A DNA stretch of 48,637 nucleotides, taken from positions 1 through 48,637 of the forward strand of contig CAMLDQ010000006.1 of NCBI GenBank assembly GCA_946478965.1, in the 5' to 3' direction. This DNA is from an uncultured Methylobacillus sp. (GTDB lineage Bacteria; Pseudomonadota; Gammaproteobacteria; Burkholderiales; Methylophilaceae). The translations under genes and the position numbers were made by a program. Below the pieces are notes generated by a model. The model searched no databases and was not told the origin of the DNA. It saw nothing but the letters and a program-made list of their open reading frames with translations. Below are positions 19,210 to 27,657 of this stretch, one piece after another; position 1 is the first letter of the stretch, and every line of letters begins with the position of its first letter.

Positions 19210-19241
19210 TCGCTCGCGGAACGTAATGCACGGTAAATAAC

Positions 19242-20240
19242 GTGAGGAAAATTCTTGTTACCGGGGCTGACGGTTTTATCGGCTCGCACCTCACCGAGGC
19301 GCTGGTGCGTCAGGGACACGAAGTCAAGGCGTTCGTCCAGTACAACTCGTTCAACTCCTGGGGATGGCTGGATCGGTGCGCGTCCGATGTGGCAGGAAAG
19401 TTCGATGTCTTCGCCGGAGACGTGCGCGACCCGCACGGCGTCAAGACCGCGATGCAAGGTTGTGAGGCCGTCTTGCATCTTGCCGCCCTGATTGCCATAC
19501 CCTACTCGTACCATTCCCCGGACACCTACGTGGACACCAACATCAAGGGCACCTTGAATGTTGTCCAGGCGGCGCGCGAACTCGATGTGGGCAAGGTGAT
19601 CCACACTTCGACCAGCGAAGTTTATGGGACCGCACGCTTCGTACCGATCACCGAGGAGCATCCGCTGCAGGGACAGTCACCGTATTCCGCCAGCAAAATA
19701 GGCGCGGACCAGATCGCCTTGTCCTTCCATTGCGCGTTCGGCACGCCGGTGACGGTCATCCGCCCCTTCAATACCTACGGGCCGCGCCAGTCCGCACGCG
19801 CGGTCATTCCCACGGTCATTACCCAGATTGCCAGCGGCAAGCGGCAGATCAAGTTAGGGGCGGTGCATCCCACGCGTGATTTCAATTACGTAACGGACAC
19901 GGTAGGCGGCTTTCTGGCCGCGCTCAATTCCAGCCACGGTGCCGGTGAGGTCATCAATATCGGCAGCAACTTCGAAGTCTCTATCGGCGATACGGCCCGA
20001 ATAATCGCCGAGGCGATGGATGTCGAGATCGAGATCCTTGCCGATGAGCAACGTCTGCGTCCCGAAAAGAGTGAAGTCGATCGACTGTGGGCGGCCAACG
20101 AAAAGGCCGTTCGCCTGCTGGGCTGGCGCCCCAGTTACGGCGGACTGGACGGATTCCGGCGCGGCATTGCGGAAACTGCGGCATGGTTCCGCGATCCCGC
20201 GAACCTGGCGGCCTACAAACCGGACATATACAACCTGTGA
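19242..20240 (+). CDS. legB: LegB: NAD-dependent nucleotide-sugar 4,6-dehydratase (legionaminic acid pathway)
   Basis: 332-aa extended SDR enzyme, first committed step: dehydration of an NDP-GlcNAc (GDP-linked in the Campylobacter legionaminic route) to the 4-keto-6-deoxy sugar. Visible are the NAD-binding G8xxG11xxG14 in VTGADGFIGSHL, STSEVYG at 123-129 and the catalytic YSASK (Tyr148, Lys152). RPFNTYGPRQSARAVIPT is typical of this subgroup. Starts at GTG 19242 because the motif begins six residues later. The stop overlaps the legC start (GTGA). LegB is supported by its neighbours legC, legI, legG and ptmE; by sequence alone a related dehydratase is possible. Confidence 0.85.
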   Translation: MRKILVTGADGFIGSHLTEALVRQGHEVKAFVQYNSFNSWGWLDRCASDVAGKFDVFAGDVRDPHGVKTAMQGCEAVLHLAALIAIPYSYHSPDTYVDTNIKGTLNVVQAARELDVGKVIHTSTSEVYGTARFVPITEEHPLQGQSPYSASKIGADQIALSFHCAFGTPVTVIRPFNTYGPRQSARAVIPTVITQIASGKRQIKLGAVHPTRDFNYVTDTVGGFLAALNSSHGAGEVINIGSNFEVSIGDTARIIAEAMDVEIEILADEQRLRPEKSEVDRLWAANEKAVRLLGWRPSYGGLDGFRRGIAETAAWFRDPANLAAYKPDIYNL

Positions 20241-21418
20241 GTGCCGCAGGCGCGCAATCTCCCGCTGTCGAGCGGATTGTCCAGGCTATCCGGAAGGTCG
20301 TCGGCGAAGGAAACGTGGTTTTGCACGAACCTTGTTTCGCCGGCAACGAGTGGCGCTATCTGAAAGACTGCCTGGACTCGACCTTTGTGTCCTCGGTGGG
20401 CCGTTACGTCGACCGTTTCGAGGCCGATCTCGCCGCTTTTACGGGGGTACGCCATGCCGTGGCAGTGGTGAATGGAACCGCCGCTCTGCACGTGGCCTTG
20501 CAGCTGGCCGGAGTACAAACGGGAGACGAGGTGCTCGTTCCTGCACTCACGTTTGTTGCGACGGCAAATGCAGTCGCCTACTGCGGAGCAGTCCCGCATT
20601 TTGTGGACAGCGAAGAGCGTACGCTGGGCCTGGACCCGCGCGCGTTGCGCGAATATTTGGATAGCGCGACCGAGATGCGCGGCGGTGATTGCATCAACCG
20701 CGTTACCGGTCGCGTGATCCGCGCTGTCGTTCCCATGCACACGTTTGGGCATCCGGTGGACATTGACGGCCTGCTGGCGCTGGCGCACGATTTCCATCTG
20801 GAAGTGATCGAGGATGCGACCGAAGCGCTGGGCAGTACGGTTCATGGCCGGCATGCCGGCAGTTTCGGGCGCATGGGCGTGCTGAGCTTCAACGGCAACA
20901 AGGTGATCACCACCGGCGGCGGCGGCGCGATCCTGACGAACGATACAGAACTGGCCAGGCATGCCAAGCATCTGACCACCACCGCCAAGGTGCCGCACCG
21001 CTGGGCCTATGTTCATGACGAAGTCGGCTACAACTACCGCCTGCCCAACATCAATGCCGCGCTCGGCTGTGCACAGCTGGAACAGTTGCCAGGATTCCTG
21101 GATGAAAAACGCCGACTGTTCGAGCGGTACCGGAAGGCATTCGCGGAGATCGCGCAGGTGCGCATCGTCGCGGAGCCCGAGGGCTGTCGCAGCAATTACT
21201 GGCTGCAGACATTGTTGCTGGACGAGGCTGCGGCAGATTTGCAGCAGGCGCTGCTGCGGGCGACCAACGATGCCGGACTTATGACGCGTCCGGTGTGGGA
21301 ATTGATGAGCCGCTTACCTCCCTATGGCGCTTGTCCAAAGATGGATTTGCCTGTGGCGGAATCACTCGCGCGGCGCGTCATTAATCTTCCGAGCAGCGCG
21401 TCCTTGGCTACATGCTGA
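20237..21418 (+). CDS. legC: LegC: PLP aminotransferase of the legionaminic acid pathway
   Basis: 393-aa DegT/DnrJ/EryC1/StrS-family enzyme that should convert the 4-keto sugar to the 4-amino sugar. The PLP-binding Asp193 is in IEDATEALGS and the Schiff-base Lys222 in SFNGNKVITTGGGG. The N-terminal FAGNEWRYLKDCLDSTFVSSVG segment is typical of the LegC subgroup. The start is the GTG at 20237, overlapping the legB stop; an open frame extends further upstream but only through legB. The C-terminus overlaps the next start by seven bases. Confidence 0.88.
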   Translation: MSAAGAQSPAVERIVQAIRKVVGEGNVVLHEPCFAGNEWRYLKDCLDSTFVSSVGRYVDRFEADLAAFTGVRHAVAVVNGTAALHVALQLAGVQTGDEVLVPALTFVATANAVAYCGAVPHFVDSEERTLGLDPRALREYLDSATEMRGGDCINRVTGRVIRAVVPMHTFGHPVDIDGLLALAHDFHLEVIEDATEALGSTVHGRHAGSFGRMGVLSFNGNKVITTGGGGAILTNDTELARHAKHLTTTAKVPHRWAYVHDEVGYNYRLPNINAALGCAQLEQLPGFLDEKRRLFERYRKAFAEIAQVRIVAEPEGCRSNYWLQTLLLDEAAADLQQALLRATNDAGLMTRPVWELMSRLPPYGACPKMDLPVAESLARRVINLPSSASLATC

Positions 21419-22521
21419 CACTGTTTCGCCACGCTGTTGCATGCGAAGAGGCGGAAGAAGGGTTTCCTTTTCCCAAGGGCTGCACTAGCGTATGCCGGCT
21501 GGCGACGGGGCGTAGTGCGCTGTTGCATCTGATCGGCTGCCTGCCGGCAACCGCTGCCAGGAGCGTGCTGCTGCCCGCCTATGTGGCGCAAGGTGTGGTC
21601 CAGCCCTTTCGCGCGGCAGGTTTCGACATTGCGTATTACCGGCTGCAGCCGGATTTGCGCCCGGTGATCGAGGATGTGTCGTCCCTGCTTCAGCGGACTG
21701 AGGGCAGGGCCGTGGTGGTGGTGGTCCACTATTTCGGGTTTCCATCCCGCTCGGAAGCTTTGTCGTCCTTGCTGGCCAAGCATGATGCCATTGTCGTGGA
21801 CGATCTCGCACACGCGCCCTTTACCCGATCGGCAGATGGACGGGCTCTGGGAGAAACGGCCGATCTGGCGCTTTACTCGCTCAACAAATTTTTGCCGGTG
21901 GTGGACGGCGCGCTGTTGCTGAGCCGTCGTGAAGACATAGATGTTTCGATGGACGAAACCGCATTGCCGGAATTGCCGAAAGAGGCCCAGTCTGCGTACC
22001 GCGCCCATCTCGAGGCTGCCGGTGCCCTGGCCGAATGCGGCGATACGAGCCAGGCGCGGGAGTACGTGCAGGCGCTTGGTGCGACGTACGAGCGCTACTA
22101 CGCGGTTATCAATGCCGATCTCAGGCCGCATGCCCAGAGCGTTTCTTCCCGTCGGGTGGAGGCTGGTTTCCCCTATCGTCACTTGATTGGGCAGCGGGAA
22201 ATCAATAGTCGCATCGTGTATGAAGAGCTCACCTCTCCTGCGATCGAGCCGGTGTACCCGACCCTGCCTGCCGGCGTGGTGCCGTTCTGTATCCCGGCGC
22301 GGGTGGCGGCGGAACGGCGCGACGAGATTATGACGCGACTGTTCGAACGCGGTATCCTGCTGTCGACGCTGCAGGACAAATGGGATTTCGTGCCTGCGGA
22401 TCGGCTGGCTGAATTTGCCGTCGAGAAAGCCTTTCTGCAGGAGCATGTGCTGATTCCCGTCAGCGAGTTTATTTCCACCGACGCAATGTGGTATATCGTG
22501 GAACAGCTCAACAATATTTGA
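21412..22521 (+). CDS. Second DegT-type PLP-dependent aminotransferase-like protein, role unknown
   Basis: 369-aa protein with the fold and key residues of DegT/StrS aminotransferases but diverged from LegC: substrate-anchor region TGRSALLHLIG near 32-42, Asp131 and His134 in VVDDLAHAP as the PLP pocket, Lys159 in YSLNKFLPVVDGALLL as the Schiff-base residue. All catalytic residues appear present, so it is probably active. The canonical legionaminic route needs one aminotransferase only, so this enzyme may modify the sugar further or act on a different precursor. It overlaps legC by seven bases and lies 18 bases before legI, firmly inside the operon. It is more diverged from LegC than a recent duplicate would be. 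Confidence 0.75.
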   Translation: MLTLFRHAVACEEAEEGFPFPKGCTSVCRLATGRSALLHLIGCLPATAARSVLLPAYVAQGVVQPFRAAGFDIAYYRLQPDLRPVIEDVSSLLQRTEGRAVVVVVHYFGFPSRSEALSSLLAKHDAIVVDDLAHAPFTRSADGRALGETADLALYSLNKFLPVVDGALLLSRREDIDVSMDETALPELPKEAQSAYRAHLEAAGALAECGDTSQAREYVQALGATYERYYAVINADLRPHAQSVSSRRVEAGFPYRHLIGQREINSRIVYEELTSPAIEPVYPTLPAGVVPFCIPARVAAERRDEIMTRLFERGILLSTLQDKWDFVPADRLAEFAVEKAFLQEHVLIPVSEFISTDAMWYIVEQLNNI

Positions 22522-22539
22522 ACAGAGACAAGCCCGACC

Positions 22540-23586
22540 ATGGATTTCCAGACTTTTATCGCGGATGCCGAACGCGACCTTTTCATCATCGCCGAGGCCG
22601 GCGTGAACCACAACGGCAGCCTGGAGAATGCTTTCAAACTGGTGGACGCGGCGGTCGCGGCGGGCTGCAACGCGGTCAAGTTCCAGACCTGGGTGACGGA
22701 GAAGGTCTACAGCCGCGACAAGTCGATCAAACCCGACTATCAGAAAGAGACGACGCAGGTCGAGGAATCAGAATTCGACACAATCAAGAAGCTGGAGCTT
22801 GGGCACGACGACTTTCGGCGCATCAAACAGTATTGCGAGCAACAGGGTATCCTGTTCTTCTCCACCCCGGACGAGACCGACAGTGCGGATTTCCTCGCCC
22901 AGCTCGGCATCGAAATCATCAAGACCGCTTCCCAGGACGTGACCAATACGCCGTTCCTGCGCCATGTCGCCCGGCTGGGCATGCCGCTGATCTTTTCCAC
23001 CGGCGCCAGCACGCTGTCCGAACTGGCGGAAGGTGTCGAGACCATTCTGGCGGAAAATCCGCAACTGGTGATCCTGCACTGCGTTTCCTCCTACCCGGCA
23101 CCGATGGATCAGATGAATCTCGCCGTGATCCCGGTGCTGGCCGGCATGTTTGGCGTGCCGGTGGGATTTTCCGATCATACGACCGGGGTTGCGGCCGCCT
23201 GTGCTGCGGTGGCGCTGGGCGCGCGCGTGTTCGAAAAGCACCTGACGCTGGATAAAAGCATGGAAGGCCCCGATCATCAGGCATCGCTCGATCCCGACGA
23301 GATGCGGCAGTACTGCGAAACGCTGCGCAGCGTGCGCGCCGCGATCGGCGACGGGCACAAGCGCATCATGCCGTGCGAGCAGAATACCCGGCAGGCGTTC
23401 CGGCGCTATCTGGTCGCCGCGCGCGATTTGCCCGCCGGCACCGTGCTCGGACTGCAGGATTTCTGCTTCAAGAAAGTGGTGGATGGGATTGCGCCCCGGC
23501 ATCTCGATCTGGTGATCGGCGCCCGGTTGATGCAGACTGTGGCCGAAGATACGGTGATCACCTGGCCGATGCTGCAGCACGATTGA
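22540..23586 (+). CDS. legI: LegI: N,N'-diacetyllegionaminate synthase (NeuB family)
   Basis: 348-aa NeuB-type enzyme that condenses a six-carbon amino sugar with phosphoenolpyruvate to form the nine-carbon acid. TIM-barrel motifs IIAEAGVNHNGSLENA, NAVKFQTW, LFFSTPDETDSADFL, IKTASQDVTN, LHCVSSYPAP and GFSDHTTG are intact. The last ~60 residues are an antifreeze-like SAF domain (RYLVAARDLPAGTVL ... APRHLDLVIGARL). NeuB, LegI and PseI are hard to separate by eye; legionaminate is preferred because the LegB/LegC/LegG/PtmE set is present and no pseB/pseC/pseG is seen. Confidence 0.88.
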   Translation: MDFQTFIADAERDLFIIAEAGVNHNGSLENAFKLVDAAVAAGCNAVKFQTWVTEKVYSRDKSIKPDYQKETTQVEESEFDTIKKLELGHDDFRRIKQYCEQQGILFFSTPDETDSADFLAQLGIEIIKTASQDVTNTPFLRHVARLGMPLIFSTGASTLSELAEGVETILAENPQLVILHCVSSYPAPMDQMNLAVIPVLAGMFGVPVGFSDHTTGVAAACAAVALGARVFEKHLTLDKSMEGPDHQASLDPDEMRQYCETLRSVRAAIGDGHKRIMPCEQNTRQAFRRYLVAARDLPAGTVLGLQDFCFKKVVDGIAPRHLDLVIGARLMQTVAEDTVITWPMLQHD

Positions 23587-23618
23587 GCGCGGAAACAAGA
23601 ATCAATGAAAAACGGCAC

Positions 23619-24677
23619 ATGGCTTTTTCCATCCTGACGCCCGAGCATCCCGAGTGGGATGCGCTGTTCGCGCTGCTTCCGGCAGGCCAGCGGGACGTGT
23701 TCTATACTTCCGCATTCGCCCGCTTGTGCCAGCACACGCTGAATCGGGAAGACGAGGTGCGTTGCGCTGCGCTGCGAGACGGCGACGCTGTGGTGCTCTA
23801 CCCCTTTGCCAAGCGCGATCTGGGCCGGATTACGCCATTCCCGGAATTCGCCGGCCGCTACGATATCACCGGACTCTATGGGCGGGGCGGCGTGGTGGCC
23901 GGCCAAGCGACGCCGGCCATGTTGGCATCCTTCCACGTCGCGCTGGCCAGCTACTGCCACGAGAGCGGCATCGTCTGCGGTTTCGACCGCTTTCATCCGG
24001 TGATGGCCAACGAGCGGAACGCGTCGCCGGCAACGCGCGTGATGGATATTGGCGGCTTCGTGGTGGTTGACCTGCGTCCGCAACTCGAGGCGATCCAGGA
24101 GTCGTTCAAGCCTTCCGTACGCAAGGACCTGCGCAAGGCGGAACGCAACAACATTCAATGCTTTGCCGAAGCAGACGGTACCCATCTTGCGGAGTTTCTC
24201 GACATTTACCATGGCACCATGGCGCGCAACGCCGCGGACGAGTTTTATTACTTTTCTGCGGAATATTTTTCGGCCTTGTGTCGCACCCTTCCCGGCCAGT
24301 TCCATTTCTTCTATGCCGTGGCCGGGGGGCAGGTCGTCTCCTGCGAACTGGTACTGCATCATGGCAAATACGCGCATTCCTTCCTCGGCGGCACGCGCCG
24401 GGAGGCGCTGCCGCTTTCCGCCAACCCGATGCTCAAGTGGGAGATCATTCGCCACTTGAAGGAACTGGGTTGCGACTATTTTCTGCTTGGCGGAGGGACC
24501 AGGCCGGATGACGGCATCTTCAACTTCAAGAAGGCGTATGCCCCGGAAGGCGTATTTCCGTCCCGGATCGGCGGTACGATATGGGATGATGTCGGCTATC
24601 GGCAACTGAGGGAGGCGATGAGTGCGGCGGGTATTGCCGCCCCGGAAAACCGCTTCCAATTCTACGATTTAAACTGA
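23619..24677 (+). CDS. GNAT/FemAB-like transferase in the sugar cluster; candidate LegH substitute
   Basis: 352-aa protein resembling peptidoglycan-type FemAB/CelD-like acyltransferases: an N-terminal half with FYTSAFARLCQHTL and FGRYDITGLYGRGGV-like text (here FAGRYDITGLYGRGG), then SFKPSVRKDLRKAERNNI and a C-terminal GNAT-like half with VVSCELVLHHGKYAHSFLGG, ANPMLKWEIIRHLKELGC and FNFKKAYAPEG. These are the usual landmarks of the family. The start at ATG 23619 fits the gap after legI, though its ribosome site is weak. The pathway needs an N-acetyltransferase (LegH) and no left-handed beta-helix type is present, so this is the best candidate here. Adding another acyl or aminoacyl group is the alternative. 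One base separates it from the methyltransferase. Confidence 0.75.
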   Translation: MAFSILTPEHPEWDALFALLPAGQRDVFYTSAFARLCQHTLNREDEVRCAALRDGDAVVLYPFAKRDLGRITPFPEFAGRYDITGLYGRGGVVAGQATPAMLASFHVALASYCHESGIVCGFDRFHPVMANERNASPATRVMDIGGFVVVDLRPQLEAIQESFKPSVRKDLRKAERNNIQCFAEADGTHLAEFLDIYHGTMARNAADEFYYFSAEYFSALCRTLPGQFHFFYAVAGGQVVSCELVLHHGKYAHSFLGGTRREALPLSANPMLKWEIIRHLKELGCDYFLLGGGTRPDDGIFNFKKAYAPEGVFPSRIGGTIWDDVGYRQLREAMSAAGIAAPENRFQFYDLN

Positions 24678-24678
24678 G

Positions 24679-25356
24679 ATGCAGACACGACCCGAACCCA
24701 CCGACGCCTATTGGGAAGGCTTGTTCGCGCAGCGCGCCTGGGGCGCCTATCCGCCGGAAGAGCTGGTGCGCTTCATCGCGCGCAGTTTCCGGGAGAGGTC
24801 AGACCGCGCGCAGGTGCACGTGCTCGAGATTGGTTGCGGGCCGGGACCGAATATCTGGTTTCTGACGCGTGAGGGCTATACCGTCGCCGGCATTGATGGA
24901 TCGCCCACGGCAATCCGTCAGGCAGAAGAGCGTTTGCGGACAGAAAAACTGCCAGCAGCGGACCTCAAGGTGGGCAACTTCGCTAGCCTGCCATGGCCGG
25001 ATGCGAGCTTCGATGCCGTGGTGGACATTGCCGCACTGTACGCCAACCCGATGCAAAATATTCAGGCGACGATTGTCGAGATTGTGCGCGTGCTGAAACC
25101 CGGCGGGCTTTTTTTCGGCAAGATGTTCGGTGACGAGACCACTGGCAGCCGCAGCGGGCTCATGATAGAACCTGGTACGGTGAGCAAGCCGACAGCTGGC
25201 CCATGCGCAGGCAATGCGATCGCCCATTTTTTCTCGCGAACCGAATTGGAGACATTGTTTTCCGGTTTTTCCAGACTGGTGCTCGACCGCGTGCACCGCA
25301 CCGACGGCGGGGGTAGGGTCGACATCGTCGAATGGCTGGTGCAGGCGCAAAAATGA
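24679..25356 (+). CDS. SAM-dependent methyltransferase (class I) in the sugar cluster
   Basis: 225-aa protein with a Rossmann methyltransferase core: motif I LEIGCGPGPNIWFL (about residues 50-63), GIDGSPTAIRQAEERL (post I), SLPWPDASFDAVVDIAALY and VLKPGGLFFGKMFGDE. It looks complete. Its substrate is unknown; in this setting O- or N-methylation of the nonulosonic acid is the natural guess, as methylated derivatives of such sugars are known on flagellins. The gene begins one base after the previous stop and overlaps legG by ATGA. Confidence 0.85.
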   Translation: MQTRPEPTDAYWEGLFAQRAWGAYPPEELVRFIARSFRERSDRAQVHVLEIGCGPGPNIWFLTREGYTVAGIDGSPTAIRQAEERLRTEKLPAADLKVGNFASLPWPDASFDAVVDIAALYANPMQNIQATIVEIVRVLKPGGLFFGKMFGDETTGSRSGLMIEPGTVSKPTAGPCAGNAIAHFFSRTELETLFSGFSRLVLDRVHRTDGGGRVDIVEWLVQAQK

Positions 25357-26549
25357 ATGCCAACGCAGTGACTTCCAAGACCTCTCCGGCGCCACGCAAG
25401 ATCTGCGTGGTGACAGGCACGCGCGCCGATTACGGCTGTCTGCGCTGGCTGATGGAGGGCATCCGGGCTGCGGAAAGCCTGGAATTGCAGATTATCGCCG
25501 CCGGCATGCACCTCTCGCCGGAGTTCGGCCTGACCTACCGCGAGATCGAGAAGGACGGCTTCGCCATCGACCGCAAAGTGGAAATGCTGCTGAGTTCGGA
25601 TACGCCGACCGGCATCTCCAAATCCATGGGGCTTGGCATGATCGGTTTCGGTGAAGCGCTCGAACAGTTGAGGCCTGACCTGGTGCTGGTATTGGGTGAC
25701 CGTTTCGAGATCTTCGCGGCGGCCGCGGCGGCCATGGTCGCGCGCATACCGCTTGCGCACCTGCACGGAGGCGAGACCACCGAGGGCGCGATCGACGAAG
25801 CCATTCGCCATTCGATTACCAAGATGTCGCACCTGCATTTCGTCGCGGCGGAGGATTACCGGCGGCGCGTCGTCCAGCTGGGCGAAGCGCCGGAGCGCGT
25901 GTTCCTGGTGGGCGGCCTGGGCATCGACAATATCAAGCGTCTCGAACTGCTGGATCGCGCGGCGCTGGAAGACGCGCTGGATTTCAAGCTGGGCCCGAAA
26001 AACCTGCTGGTGACTTTTCACCCGGTGACGCTGGAAAAAGCGACTTCCGGCCACCAAATGGCCGAGTTGCTGGCGGCGCTCGAAGCGCTGGAAGATACCC
26101 ATCTGATCTTTACCATGCCGAACGCCGACACCGATGGCAGAATCCTGATCGCGATGATCGAGGATTTCGTCGCCCGTCATCCGCATGCCCGTGCTTATAC
26201 CTCGCTGGGGCAGTTGCGCTACCTTTCCTGCATCCGCCATGTGGACGGTGTGGTGGGCAATTCATCCAGCGGCCTGGCGGAGGTGCCCAGCTTCCAAAAG
26301 GGGACGGTCAATATCGGCGATCGCCAGCGCGGCCGGCTCAAGGCGGAGAGCGTGATTGATTGCGCTCCCGACCGGGCCGCCATCGCTGCCGCGATCAGGA
26401 CGCTCTACACCGCGGATTTCCAGTCCGGGCTTGCCACCGTGCGCAACCCCTACGGCGAGGGCGGGGCAAGCGAAAAGATCGTCCAGGTATTGCAGCGCTA
26501 TCCACTGGACGCATTGCTGAAAAAGACCTTTCACGACGTGGCGGAATAA
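25353..26549 (+). CDS. legG: LegG: NDP-sugar 2-epimerase (hydrolysing), NeuC family
   Basis: 398-aa enzyme that removes the nucleotide and epimerises C2, giving the free sugar used by LegI. NeuC-family motifs include VVTGTRADYGCLRWLM, LVLGDRFEIFAAAAAA, LAHLHGGETTEGAIDEAIRH and GNSSSGLAEVPSF. The start ATG 25353 overlaps the methyltransferase stop. Assigned LegG rather than NeuC because of the linked legB/legC/ptmE genes. 40 bases separate it from ptmE, which has its own AGGAGGG ribosome site. Confidence 0.88.
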   Translation: MNANAVTSKTSPAPRKICVVTGTRADYGCLRWLMEGIRAAESLELQIIAAGMHLSPEFGLTYREIEKDGFAIDRKVEMLLSSDTPTGISKSMGLGMIGFGEALEQLRPDLVLVLGDRFEIFAAAAAAMVARIPLAHLHGGETTEGAIDEAIRHSITKMSHLHFVAAEDYRRRVVQLGEAPERVFLVGGLGIDNIKRLELLDRAALEDALDFKLGPKNLLVTFHPVTLEKATSGHQMAELLAALEALEDTHLIFTMPNADTDGRILIAMIEDFVARHPHARAYTSLGQLRYLSCIRHVDGVVGNSSSGLAEVPSFQKGTVNIGDRQRGRLKAESVIDCAPDRAAIAAAIRTLYTADFQSGLATVRNPYGEGGASEKIVQVLQRYPLDALLKKTFHDVAE

Positions 26550-26589
26550 ACAAAATGCACACGACGCAAACGAACAGGAGGGCGGGCGC

Positions 26590-27657
26590 ATGAGCGAAAC
26601 AGCCCGGAATGCCGAGCCGGAGGCCTGGCGCAGAACCCTGCTGCCGCTGGATGCGACCTTGCAGCAGGCCATTCTCAGCCTGGATGAATCGGGTTTGCAG
26701 ATCGTTATGGTGATCGACGGCAACGGCGGACTGGTCGGTACGCTGACCGATGGCGACATCCGGCGCGGACTGCTGCGCGGGCTGGATATGCACAGCCCGG
26801 TCGAGCCCATCGTCAAGCGCGAGCCCTTGGTCGTCCCGCCGCAAATGGAGCGCGAAATGGTGCTGCAGCTGATGCAGGCCAACAAGGTGCGCCAGCTGCC
26901 CGTGGTGGATAGCGAGCGCCGCGTTATCGGACTGCATGTTTGGGACGATCTGCTGGTGCCTGCGCGGCGCCCCAACACCATGGTGATCATGGCCGGCGGG
27001 CAGGGGGTGCGGCTGCGCCCCTATACCGAGCACTGTCCCAAGCCCATGCTGCCGGTCGGTGGCAAGCCTATGCTGGAGCACATCATCGAGCGGGCGCGGG
27101 GCGAGGGATTCCAGAATTTCGTGCTGGCGGTGCATTACCTGGGCCACATGATCGAGGAGTATTTCGGCGACGGCAGTCGCTGGCAGATTGATATCGCTTA
27201 TCTTCGCGAGCAAACCCCGCTTGGCACGGCTGGCGCGCTGGGCTTGCTGGAACCGAAGCCGGAAGCGCCGCTGATCGTCACCAATGGCGACGTGCTGACG
27301 GATATCCATTACGGCGAATTGCTGGATTTCCATAACCATCACGGCGCCGCGGCGACGATGGCGGTGCGCCTGCACGAATGGCAGCATCCGTTCGGGGTGG
27401 TAAGGACGAGCGGGGTGGATATCGTCGGCTTCGAGGAAAAGCCGGTGATCAAGAGCCATATCAATGCCGGCGTCTATGCGCTCGACCCGGGCGTGCTGGA
27501 ACAGATGCACAAGGGTGCGCACTGCGATATGCCGAGCCTGTTCGGCCTGTTGCAGGAGCGCGGCTTGCGCACCGTCGTCTATCCGATGCACGAGCCCTGG
27601 CTGGATGTGGGGCGTATCGACGATTATGCCACTGCCAACAAGAAAGCCGAGACCTGA
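26590..27657 (+). CDS. ptmE: PtmE-like CBS/nucleotidyltransferase (GDP-sugar formation)
   Basis: 355-aa fusion of two CBS domains (about residues 10-125, with VMVIDGNGGLVGTLTDGDIRRGL and VRQLPVVDSERRVIGL) and a sugar-phosphate nucleotidyltransferase (VIMAGGQGVRLRP at 132-144, KPMLPVGGKP at 151-160). In Campylobacter PtmE attaches GMP to glucosamine-1-phosphate, which makes the legionaminic route GDP-linked. The same domain order and the neighbours legG and ptmF support that role. CBS domains usually sense adenine nucleotides. The stop overlaps the next start (TGATG). Confidence 0.85.
   Translation: MSETARNAEPEAWRRTLLPLDATLQQAILSLDESGLQIVMVIDGNGGLVGTLTDGDIRRGLLRGLDMHSPVEPIVKREPLVVPPQMEREMVLQLMQANKVRQLPVVDSERRVIGLHVWDDLLVPARRPNTMVIMAGGQGVRLRPYTEHCPKPMLPVGGKPMLEHIIERARGEGFQNFVLAVHYLGHMIEEYFGDGSRWQIDIAYLREQTPLGTAGALGLLEPKPEAPLIVTNGDVLTDIHYGELLDFHNHHGAAATMAVRLHEWQHPFGVVRTSGVDIVGFEEKPVIKSHINAGVYALDPGVLEQMHKGAHCDMPSLFGLLQERGLRTVVYPMHEPWLDVGRIDDYATANKKAET

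Noticed and set aside
20087..20236. Upstream extension of the legC frame
   Set aside because: It runs through the end of legB in another frame; the GTG at 20237 with GTGA overlap gives a normal LegC length.
22540..23586. Pseudaminic or neuraminic acid synthase instead of LegI
   Set aside because: No pseB/pseC/pseG-type or bona fide sialic acid context is present, whereas the ptmE-containing order fits the legionaminic pathway; still not excluded by sequence alone.
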